Assembly: GCF_000719265.1 (NCBI RefSeq)
Contig: NZ_JOFL01000049.1
Location: 1 to 6,365 of the forward strand
Source: Streptomyces roseoverticillatus
GTDB taxonomy: Bacteria > Actinomycetota > Actinomycetes > Streptomycetales > Streptomycetaceae
Direction: 5' to 3'
DNA: 6,365 nucleotides
Shown: positions 1-6,365 of the stretch, piece after piece
Layout: each line of letters opens with the position of its first letter
How positions within the stretch are numbered: position 1 is the first letter of the stretch
Made by a program: the position numbers and the translations under genes
Notes under the pieces: model-generated
Seen by the model: the letters and a program-made list of their open reading frames with translations, nothing else
What the model was told of the DNA's origin: nothing
The model's database searches: none

Positions 1-8
1 ACGAAGCT

Positions 9-1115
9 ATGTCCAAGCGCAAAATCAAAGAAGAGATGCTCCAGGTCATCGCGCCGGAGATCTATGGCCCCCCGAAGAAGGAAGAGCAGGATTACAAGCC
101 CCGAAAGCTAAAGCGGGTCAAAAAGAAAAAGAAAGATGATGATGATGAACTTGACGACGAGGTGGAACTGCTGCACGCAACCGCGCCCAGGCGGCGGGTA
201 CAGTGGAAAGGTCGACGCGTAAGACGTGTTTTGCGACCCGGCACCACCGTAGTTTTTACGCCCGGTGAGCGCTCCACCCGCACCTACAAGCGCGTGTATG
301 ATGAGGTGTACGGCGACGAGGACCTGCTTGAGCAGGCCAACGAGCGCCTCGGGGAGTTTGCCTACGGAAAGCGGCATAAGGACATGTTGGCGTTGCCGCT
401 GGACGAGGGCAACCCAACACCTAGCCTAAAGCCCGTGACACTGCAGCAGGTGCTGCCCACGCTTGCACCGTCCGAAGAAAAGCGCGGCCTAAAGCGCGAG
501 TCTGGTGACTTGGCACCCACCGTGCAGCTGATGGTACCCAAGCGCCAGCGACTGGAAGATGTCTTGGAAAAAATGACCGTGGAGCCTGGGCTGGAGCCCG
601 AGGTCCGCGTGCGGCCAATCAAGCAGGTGGCACCGGGACTGGGCGTGCAGACCGTGGACGTTCAGATACCCACCACCAGTAGCACTAGTATTGCCACTGC
701 CACAGAGGGCATGGAGACACAAACGTCCCCGGTTGCCTCGGCGGTGGCAGATGCCGCGGTGCAGGCGGCCGCTGCGGCCGCGTCCAAAACCTCTACGGAG
801 GTGCAAACGGACCCGTGGATGTTTCGCGTTTCAGCCCCCCGGCGCCCGCGCCGTTCCAGGAAGTACGGCACCGCCAGCGCACTACTGCCCGAATATGCCC
901 TACATCCTTCCATCGCGCCTACCCCCGGCTATCGTGGCTACACCTACCGCCCCAGAAGACGAGCGACTACCCGACGCCGAACCACCACTGGAACCCGCCG
1001 CCGCCGTCGCCGTCGCCAGCCCGTGCTGGCCCCGATTTCCGTGCGCAGGGTGGCTCGCGAAGGAGGCAGGACCCTGGTGCTGCCAACAGCGCGCTACCAC
1101 CCCAGCATCGTTTAA
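9..1115 (+). CDS. Adenovirus minor core protein V, complete
   Basis: Late (L2) core protein V of a species C human adenovirus. In the virion it is a basic protein that binds the viral DNA with pVII and mu and links the core to the capsid, partly through protein VI; in infected cells it goes to nucleus and nucleolus. The 368-residue frame opens MSKRKIKEEM and ends RYHPSIV, the full family length. Visible features: a Lys run then an Asp run (residues 34-46), typical of its nuclear-targeting N-terminus; Arg-rich RRRVQWKGRRVRR (61-73); an Ala run (253-258); and an Arg-rich tail (314-336) ending in seven consecutive Arg. Residues R72, T151, A254, R281 and T288 differ from the Ad5 protein as I remember it and fit Ad2. 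pX follows after 27 bases, the normal viral order. In the virus it is made from spliced major-late transcripts; no promoter for it lies in the window. Confidence 0.97.
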   Translation: MSKRKIKEEMLQVIAPEIYGPPKKEEQDYKPRKLKRVKKKKKDDDDELDDEVELLHATAPRRRVQWKGRRVRRVLRPGTTVVFTPGERSTRTYKRVYDEVYGDEDLLEQANERLGEFAYGKRHKDMLALPLDEGNPTPSLKPVTLQQVLPTLAPSEEKRGLKRESGDLAPTVQLMVPKRQRLEDVLEKMTVEPGLEPEVRVRPIKQVAPGLGVQTVDVQIPTTSSTSIATATEGMETQTSPVASAVADAAVQAAAAAASKTSTEVQTDPWMFRVSAPRRPRRSRKYGTASALLPEYALHPSIAPTPGYRGYTYRPRRRATTRRRTTTGTRRRRRRRQPVLAPISVRRVAREGGRTLVLPTARYHPSIV

Positions 1116-1120
1116 AAGCC

Positions 1121-1140
1121 GGTCTTTGTGGTTCTTGCAG
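1121..1140 (+). promoter_or_regulatory. 3' splice acceptor for pX mRNA
   Basis: A T/G-rich tract (GGTCTTTGTGGTTCTTGCAG) ends in CAG two bases before the pX start codon. This is the form expected of an L2 late-mRNA acceptor joined to the tripartite leader. The site is seen; its use is inferred from adenovirus late gene organisation. Confidence 0.7.
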
Positions 1141-1142
1141 AT

Positions 1143-1385
1143 ATGGCCCTCACCTGCCGCCTCCGTTTCCCGGTGCCGGGATTCCGAGGAAGAATGCACC
1201 GTAGGAGGGGCATGGCCGGCCACGGCCTGACGGGCGGCATGCGTCGTGCGCACCACCGGCGGCGGCGCGCGTCGCACCGTCGCATGCGCGGCGGTATCCT
1301 GCCCCTCCTTATTCCACTGATCGCCGCGGCGATTGGCGCCGTGCCCGGAATTGCATCCGTGGCCTTGCAGGCGCAGAGACACTGA
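1143..1385 (+). CDS. Adenovirus pX, precursor of core peptide mu
   Basis: The 80-residue precursor of mu (protein X), a very basic peptide that condenses viral DNA in the core. The ATG at 1143 is chosen over an upstream in-frame GTG at 1128 because the GTG lies inside the splice acceptor tract, and MALTCRLRFP is the known N-terminus. Adenovirus protease sites are visible: LTGG before Met33 and MRGG before Ile52 (both fit (M/I/L)XGG-X). They release the 19-residue Arg/His-rich mature peptide, residues 33-51. A third match, MAGH-G at residues 24-28, fits (M/I/L)XGX-G. The C-terminal piece is hydrophobic (LPLLIPLIAAAIGAVPG, from residue 53) and is removed on maturation. pX lies between V and the L2 poly(A) signal and is the last L2 gene. 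Confidence 0.96.
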   Translation: MALTCRLRFPVPGFRGRMHRRRGMAGHGLTGGMRRAHHRRRRASHRRMRGGILPLLIPLIAAAIGAVPGIASVALQAQRH

Positions 1386-1415
1386 TTAAAAACAAGTTGC
1401 ATGTGGAAAAATCAA

Positions 1416-1421
1416 AATAAA
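1416..1421 (+). terminator. L2 poly(A) signal AATAAA
   Basis: AATAAA lies 31 bases after the pX stop codon, followed by a T/G/C-rich stretch. Its place between the last L2 gene (pX) and the first L3 gene (pVI) matches the L2 polyadenylation site. It is eukaryotic and has no expected role in E. coli. Confidence 0.88.
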
Positions 1422-1442
1422 AAGTCTGGACTCTCACGCTCG

Positions 1443-1466
1443 CTTGGTCCTGTAACTATTTTGTAG
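1443..1466 (+). promoter_or_regulatory. 3' splice acceptor for pVI (L3) mRNA
   Basis: A pyrimidine-rich tract (CTTGGTCCTGTAACTATTTT) is followed by GTAG, with AG at 1465-1466, one base before the pVI ATG. It also contains TGTAAC, a possible branch point. Use is inferred from L3 mRNA structure in adenovirus. Confidence 0.7.
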
Positions 1467-1467
1467 A

Positions 1468-2414
<947 letters not shown>

Positions 2415-2689
2415 TTAAGCCAGCCCCGACACCCGCCAACACCCGCTGACGCGCCCTGACGGGCTTGTCTGCTCCCGGCATCCGCTTACAGACAAGCTGT
2501 GACCGTCTCCGGGAGCTGCATGTGTCAGAGGTTTTCACCGTCATCACCGAAACGCGCGAGACGAAAGGGCCTCGTGATACGCCTATTTTTATAGGTTAAT
2601 GTCATGATAATAATGGTTTCTTAGACGTCAGGTGGCACTTTTCGGGGAAATGTGCGCGGAACCCCTATTTGTTTATTTTTCTAAATACA
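2415..2689. other. pUC backbone spacer, no gene
   Basis: Standard pUC/pBR322-derived DNA between the lacZ-alpha stop and the bla promoter, including an AatII site (GACGTC, near 2625). I see no coding region, RNA gene or repeat of note here. Confidence 0.85.
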
Positions 2690-2718
2690 TTCAAATATGT
2701 ATCCGCTCATGAGACAAT
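2690..2718 (+). promoter_or_regulatory. bla promoter
   Basis: TTCAAA (-35, 2690-2695) and GACAAT (-10, 2713-2718) are separated by 17 bases: the constitutive P3-type promoter of TEM genes. The ribosome site AAGGA (2750-2754) lies five bases before the ATG. Confidence 0.9.
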
Positions 2719-2747
2719 AACCCTGATAAATGCTTCAATAATATTGA

Positions 2748-3620
<873 letters not shown>

Positions 3621-3726
3621 CTGTCAGACCAAGTTTACTCATATATACTTTAGATTGATTTACCCCGGTTGATAATCAGAAAAGCCCCAAAAACAGGAAG
3701 ATTGTATAAGCAAATATTTAAATTGT

Positions 3727-4170
3727 AAACGTTAATATTTTGTTAAAATTCGCGTTAAATTTTTGTTAAATCAGCTCATTTTTTAACCAATAGGCCGAAA
3801 TCGGCAAAATCCCTTATAAATCAAAAGAATAGCCCGAGATAGGGTTGAGTGTTGTTCCAGTTTGGAACAAGAGTCCACTATTAAAGAACGTGGACTCCAA
3901 CGTCAAAGGGCGAAAAACCGTCTATCAGGGCGATGGCCCACTACGTGAACCATCACCCAAATCAAGTTTTTTGGGGTCGAGGTGCCGTAAAGCACTAAAT
4001 CGGAACCCTAAAGGGAGCCCCCGATTTAGAGCTTGACGGGGAAAGCGAACGTGGCGAGAAAGGAAGGGAAGAAAGCGAAAGGAGCGGGCGCTAGGGCGCT
4101 GGCAAGTGTAGCGGTCACGCTGCGCGTAACCACCACACCCGCCGCGCTTAATGCGCCGCTACAGGGCGCG
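3727..4170 (-). other. M13/f1 phage origin (intergenic region)
   Basis: The filamentous-phage origin, which lets helper phage make and package single-stranded plasmid. On the minus strand it reads from CGCGCCCTGTAGCGGCGC (4170 side) to the AT-rich end near 3727. The gene II protein nick site CTTTAATAGTGG is at 3886-3875 (minus). It sits between inverted repeats GAGTCCAC (3871-3878) and GTGGACTC (3890-3897), next to a second hairpin TTGTTCCA (3852-3859)/TGGAACAA (3863-3870). The short open frames here are chance. The 100 bases between bla and this origin hold no gene. Placement between bla and the plasmid origin fits LITMUS. Confidence 0.93.
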
Positions 4171-4171
4171 T

Positions 4172-4198
4172 AAAAGGATCTAGGTGAAGATCCTTTTT
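4172..4198 (+). terminator. Rho-independent-type hairpin after bla/f1
   Basis: A perfect 10-bp stem, AAAAGGATCT (4172-4181) and AGATCCTTTT (4188-4197), with a 6-base loop and a T tract. The A tract on the other side makes it plausible in both directions. In pBR322 this hairpin lies downstream of bla. Confidence 0.65.
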
Positions 4199-4270
4199 GA
4201 TAATCTCATGACCAAAATCCCTTAACGTGAGTTTTCGTTCCACTGAGCGTCAGACCCCGTAGAAAAGATC

Positions 4271-4297
4271 AAAGGATCTTCTTGAGATCCTTTTTTT
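4271..4297 (+). terminator. Second terminator-like hairpin beside the origin
   Basis: A 9-bp stem, AAAGGATCT (4271-4279) and AGATCCTTT (4285-4293), with a 5-base loop followed by more T residues to 4297. It repeats the stem of the hairpin about 100 bases upstream and overlaps the -35 box of the RNA II promoter. Confidence 0.55.
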
Positions 4298-4310
4298 CTG
4301 CGCGTAATCT
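4282..4310 (+). promoter_or_regulatory. RNA II (replication primer) promoter
   Basis: TTGAGA (-35, 4282-4287) and TAATCT (-10, 4305-4310) are 17 bases apart. Transcription would start near 4317-4318 at GCAAACAAAA, the known 5' end of ColE1-type RNA II. Confidence 0.85.
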
Positions 4311-4320
4311 GCTGCTTGCA

Positions 4321-4428
4321 AACAAAAAAACCACCGCTACCAGCGGTGGTTTGTTTGCCGGATCAAGAGCTACCAACTCTTTTTCCGAAGGTAACTGGCT
4401 TCAGCAGAGCGCAGATACCAAATACTGT
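4321..4428 (-). ncRNA. RNA I, antisense copy-number regulator
   Basis: On the minus strand the transcript would start ACAGTATTTGG at 4428 and run about 108 bases to the GGTTTTTTTGTTT end near 4321, just after a GC-rich hairpin that acts as its terminator. It pairs with the 5' part of RNA II and limits primer formation. The base just upstream of the start (4429) is T on the plus strand, where some pUC copies have C; this is from memory and either form is common. Confidence 0.85.
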
Positions 4429-4434
4429 TCTTCT

Positions 4435-4464
4435 AGTGTAGCCGTAGTTAGGCCACCACTTCAA
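4435..4464 (-). promoter_or_regulatory. RNA I promoter
   Basis: On the minus strand, TTGAAG (-35, 4464-4459) and TACACT (-10, 4440-4435) are 18 bases apart, with the RNA I start seven bases further at 4428. Confidence 0.8.
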
Positions 4465-5052
4465 GAACTCTGTAGCACCGCCTACATACCTCGCTCTGCT
4501 AATCCTGTTACCAGTGGCTGCTGCCAGTGGCGATAAGTCGTGTCTTACCGGGTTGGACTCAAGACGATAGTTACCGGATAAGGCGCAGCGGTCGGGCTGA
4601 ACGGGGGGTTCGTGCACACAGCCCAGCTTGGAGCGAACGACCTACACCGAACTGAGATACCTACAGCGTGAGCTATGAGAAAGCGCCACGCTTCCCGAAG
4701 GGAGAAAGGCGGACAGGTATCCGGTAAGCGGCAGGGTCGGAACAGGAGAGCGCACGAGGGAGCTTCCAGGGGGAAACGCCTGGTATCTTTATAGTCCTGT
4801 CGGGTTTCGCCACCTCTGACTTGAGCGTCGATTTTTGTGATGCTCGTCAGGGGGGCGGAGCCTATGGAAAAACGCCAGCAACGCGGCCTTTTTACGGTTC
4901 CTGGCCTTTTGCTGGCCTTTTGCTCACATGTTCTTTCCTGCGTTATCCCCTGATTCTGTGGATAACCGTATTACCGCCTTTGAGTGAGCTGATACCGCTC
5001 GCCGCAGCCGAACGACCGAGCGCAGCGAGTCAGTGAGCGAGGAAGCGGAAGA

Positions 5053-5145
5053 GCGCCCAATACGCAAACCGCCTCTCCCCGCGCGTTGGCCGATTCATTA
5101 ATGCAGCTGGCACGACAGGTTTCCCGACTGGAAAGCGGGCAGTGA
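5053..5145 (+). pseudogene. lacI: lacI C-terminal remnant
   Basis: Thirty codons reading APNTQTASPRALADSLMQLA and then RQVSRLESGQ, ending in TGA at 5143-5145. This is the last 30 residues (331-360) of the lac repressor, including the leucine-heptad tetramerisation tail. It has no start and is a carry-over from cloning of the lac control region in pUC vectors. No functional repressor is encoded, so control would depend on host LacI. Confidence 0.9.
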
Positions 5146-5158
5146 GCGCAACGCAATT
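5138..5158 (+). promoter_or_regulatory. lac auxiliary operator O3
   Basis: GGCAGTGAGCGCAACGCAAT plus one T matches lac O3, overlapping the lacI stop codon as in E. coli. It sits 92 bases upstream of O1 and can support weak DNA looping by LacI. Confidence 0.8.
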
Positions 5159-5180
5159 AATGTGAGTTAGCTCACTCATT
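5159..5180 (+). promoter_or_regulatory. CRP (CAP) binding site of lac
   Basis: TGTGAG and CTCACT half-sites flank a short spacer (TGTGAGTTAGCTCACT), the lac CRP site, upstream of the -35 box. It gives cAMP-dependent activation. Confidence 0.9.
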
Positions 5181-5193
5181 AGGCACCCCAGGC

Positions 5194-5223
5194 TTTACAC
5201 TTTATGCTTCCGGCTCGTATGTT
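5194..5223 (+). promoter_or_regulatory. lac promoter (wild-type boxes)
   Basis: TTTACA (-35, 5194-5199) and TATGTT (-10, 5218-5223), spaced by 18 bases. The -10 is the wild-type lac form, not lacUV5 (TATAAT). It drives the lacZ-alpha start and the viral fusion frame. Confidence 0.95.
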
Positions 5224-5229
5224 GTGTGG

Positions 5230-5250
5230 AATTGTGAGCGGATAACAATT
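5230..5250 (+). promoter_or_regulatory. lac operator O1
   Basis: ATTGTGAGCGGATAACAATT preceded by A: the primary LacI site just downstream of the promoter. The lacZ ribosome site AGGA (5257-5260) follows, seven bases before the ATG. Confidence 0.95.
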
Positions 5251-5267
5251 TCACACAGGAAACAGCT

Positions 5268-6236
5268 ATGACCATGATTACGCCAAGCTACGTAATACGA
5301 CTCACTAGTGGGGCCCGTGCAATTGAAGCCGGCTGGCGCCAAGCTTCTCTGCAGGATATCTGGATCCACGAATTCGCTAGCTTCGGCCGTGACGCGTCTC
5401 CGGATGTACAGGCATGCGTCGAACCCCGGATCCGGCCGTCCGCCGTGATCCATGCGGTAACCGCGTACGAGCAGACGGTGAACCAGGAGATTAACTTTCA
5501 AAAAAGCTTTAACAACCACGTGCGCACGCTTGTGGCGCGCGAGGAGGTGGCTATAGGACTGATGCATCTGTGGGACTTTGTAAGCGCGCTGGAGCAAAAC
5601 CCAAATAGCAAGCCGCTCATGGCGCAGCTGTTCCTTATAGTGCAGCACAGCAGGGACAACGAGGCATTCAGGGATGCGCTGCTAAACATAGTAGAGCCCG
5701 AGGGCCGCTGGCTGCTCGATTTGATAAACATTCTGCAGAGCATAGTGGTGCAGGAGCGCAGCTTGAGCCTGGCTGACAAGGTGGCCGCCATTAACTATTC
5801 CATGCTCAGTCTGGGCAAGTTTTACGCCCGCAAGATATACCATACCCCTTACGTTCCCATAGACAAGGAGGTAAAGATCGAGGGGTTCTACATGCGCATG
5901 GCGTTGAAGGTGCTTACCTTGAGCGACGACCTGGGCGTTTATCGCAACGAGCGCATCCACAAGGCCGTGAGCGTGAGCCGGCGGCGCGAGCTCAGCGACC
6001 GCGAGCTGATGCACAGCCTGCAAAGGGCCCTGGCTGGCACGGGCAGCGGCGATAGAGAGGCCGAGTCCTACTTTGACGCGGGCGCTGACCTGCGCTGGGC
6101 CCCAAGCCGACGCGCCCTGGAGGCAGCTGGGGCCGGACCTGGGCTGGCGGTGGCACCCGCGCGCGCTGGCAACGTCGGCGGCGTGGAGGAATATGACGAG
6201 GACGATGAGTACGAGCCAGAGGACGGCGAGTACTAA
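5268..6236 (+). CDS. lacZ-alpha / adenovirus L1 52/55K C-terminal fusion frame
   Basis: A 322-residue open frame from the lacZ-alpha start ([20 protein letters not shown]), with its own AGGA ribosome site, under the lac promoter and operator. Residues 1-50 are lacZ-alpha and polylinker; about 51-63 come from a VA RNA I scrap read as protein; 64-322 are viral ([20 protein letters not shown] to the acidic end [10 protein letters not shown]). The viral part is the last 259 of 415 residues of L1 52/55K, from residue 157, complete to its natural stop. L1 52/55K is a nonstructural phosphoprotein that acts with IVa2 in packaging the genome and leaves as the virion matures. The variable, charged N-terminal 156 residues are missing and the conserved helical core is kept. 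A product in E. coli is possible, but whether it folds or works is unknown. The fusion looks accidental, a by-product of cloning, because the insert carries no signal for bacterial expression. Confidence 0.93.
5289..5419 (+). other. Polylinker of LITMUS-type vector
   Basis: A dense run of restriction sites: SnaBI 5289, SpeI 5304, ApaI 5311, MfeI 5320, NgoMIV 5328, KasI 5335, HindIII 5341, PstI 5349, EcoRV 5355, BamHI 5362, EcoRI 5370, NheI 5376, EagI 5384, MluI 5392, BspEI 5399, BsrGI 5405, SphI 5412. It ends at half of a SalI site. Order and content recall the NEB LITMUS series; the exact member is not settled. The frame from lacZ stays open throughout. Confidence 0.9.
5293..5311 (+). promoter_or_regulatory. 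T7 promoter variant with SpeI site
   Basis: TAATACGACTCACTAGTGG matches the T7 promoter from -17, with -2/-1 changed from TA to GT, making a SpeI site (5304-5309). The start would be G at 5310. It points rightward into the 52/55K end of the insert, opposite to the T7 promoter at the other junction. Confidence 0.85.
5420..5458 (+). pseudogene. VA RNA I internal fragment
   Basis: About 39 bases (CGAACCCCGGATCCGGCCGT, then CCGCCGTGATCCATGCGGT) match the middle of adenovirus VA RNA I, the pol III RNA that blocks PKR. The 5' half with the A box is absent, and the B box (GGTTCGAACC) is cut through, leaving only CGAACC, so it cannot be transcribed or act as VA RNA. The BamHI site (GGATCC) inside is expected in Ad2 VA I but not in Ad5, by my recollection of their BamHI maps. 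VA RNA II and the start of 52/55K, normally next, are deleted. Confidence 0.82.
5456..5462 (+). other. Deletion junction VA RNA I / 52K at GGTAACC
   Basis: The VA RNA I match ends and 52/55K codon 157 begins inside GGTAACC, a BstEII-type motif. As I recall, VA RNA I has GGTTACC at this point and 52/55K has GGTAACC, so the deletion lies between two GGTNACC sites. Roughly 0.9 kb of natural sequence would be missing. The size is an estimate from the known gene map. Confidence 0.7.
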
Positions 6237-6256
6237 GCGGTGATGTTTCTGATCAG
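6231..6256 (+). promoter_or_regulatory. L1 pIIIa 3' splice site with branch-like TACTAAG
   Basis: TACTAAG (6231-6237), a short weak pyrimidine tract (TGTTTCTGAT) and CAG ending at 6256, directly before the pIIIa ATG. It is the late, alternatively used L1 acceptor; in infection the 52/55K acceptor is used early and this one late, under known repressor and enhancer elements around it. TACTAAG overlaps the last Tyr codon and stop of 52/55K. Branch use is inferred. Confidence 0.75.
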
Positions 6257-6365
6257 ATGATGCAAGACGCAACGGACCCGGCGGTGCGGGCGGCGCTGCA
6301 GAGCCAGCCGTCCGGCCTTAACTCCACGGACGACTGGCGCCAGGTCATGGACCGCATCATGTCGC
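6257..6365 (+). CDS. Adenovirus capsid protein pIIIa, N-terminal 36 codons
   Basis: The start of pIIIa ([20 protein letters not shown], continuing to DRIMS), running off the window edge; the full protein is about 585 residues. IIIa is a minor capsid cement protein under the vertices. It lies beneath penton base and helps in genome packaging with 52/55K. The first of two adjacent ATGs (6257, 6260) is chosen because it follows the splice acceptor AG directly. It comes 20 bases after the 52/55K stop, the natural L1 order, so this part of the insert is unrearranged. Confidence 0.95.

Larger units (their letters stand above)
4282..4870 (+). other. ColE1/pMB1 (pUC-type) replication origin
   Basis: The 589-base plasmid origin from TTGAGATCC to GGAGCCTATGGAAA. 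It contains RNA II, the antisense RNA I region and the replication start near its right end. No rop/rom gene is seen in the window, which fits a high-copy pUC derivative; copy number itself is inferred. The open frames inside are shadows of the structured RNA. Confidence 0.95.
4318..4870 (+). ncRNA. RNA II, replication primer precursor
   Basis: Begins GCAAACAAAAAAACCACCGC, the 5' end of ColE1 RNA II. The first stem-loop, CCACCGCTA/TAGCGGTGG-like around 4331-4350, is visible. RNA II forms a hybrid with template DNA near the origin and is cut by RNase H to prime DNA polymerase I. The right end is approximate, about 550 bases downstream, near the usual origin position. Confidence 0.8.

Noticed and set aside
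691..1230. A 179-codon plus-strand frame overlapping protein V and pX
   Set aside because: It lies out of frame inside two well-recognised viral genes, is rich in Pro/Arg/Ala as expected from GC-rich DNA read in the wrong frame, and has no leader or acceptor of its own.
900..1382. Long minus-strand frames opposite protein V and pX
   Set aside because: They mirror Arg-rich codons and have no recognisable family. A hidden leftward gene would need transcript evidence.
3845..4036. A 63-codon frame in the M13/f1 region
   Set aside because: It lies wholly within the structured phage origin, including the gene II nick-site hairpins, and has no ribosome site.
4282..4617. 84-codon frames on both strands in the plasmid origin
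   Set aside because: The bases are explained by RNA I and RNA II; the frames are common to all pUC-type plasmids and are not known genes.
5420..5458. A functional VA RNA gene
   Set aside because: Only about 39 of roughly 160 bases remain, with the A box gone and the B box cut.
5682..6272. A 196-codon minus-strand frame across 52/55K
   Set aside because: It is the antisense shadow of a GC-rich gene. No E2B or other leftward gene is known here, and it has no start signals.

Overview
This window is not from a natural genome. It is part of an engineered E. coli plasmid: a pUC/LITMUS-type cloning vector carrying late-region DNA of a species C human adenovirus. Several recalled residue differences favour type 2 (Ad2) over type 5 (Ad5). 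The molecule is circular and the window cuts it open inside the viral insert. The window ends early in the pIIIa gene and begins just before protein V, so the viral DNA between them (rest of pIIIa, penton base, pVII) presumably lies outside the window.

Layout. Bases 1-2125 are the right part of the insert: complete protein V, complete pX (precursor of mu), the L2 poly(A) signal, and pVI cut off after about 220 residues. Bases 2126-5419 are vector: the 3' part of lacZ-alpha with a T7 promoter pointing into the insert, the bla promoter and a TEM beta-lactamase gene, an M13/f1 origin, a ColE1/pMB1 origin with RNA I and RNA II, the tail of lacI, and the lac promoter/operator. The start of lacZ-alpha follows, with a second T7 promoter and a polylinker. 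Bases 5420-6365 are the left part of the insert: a 39-base scrap of VA RNA I, the C-terminal 259 codons of L1 52/55K, and the first 36 codons of pIIIa.

The bacterial parts give replication, ampicillin resistance, single-strand packaging by helper phage and blue/white screening. The insert sits at the SalI/AccI position of lacZ-alpha and splits it. The viral genes are late structural or packaging genes. They normally depend on the major late promoter and splicing, neither of which is complete here, so they are mostly passive cargo. The exception is an in-frame reading frame that starts at the lacZ-alpha ATG, runs through the polylinker and VA RNA scrap, and continues to the natural end of 52/55K; it could be translated in E. 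coli from the lac promoter.

I found no undescribed biological system. The points worth a second look are the construction junctions, the accidental fusion protein, the truncated pVI, the two altered T7 promoters, the TEM variant residues and the overlapping stop/splice signals at the 52K-pIIIa boundary.
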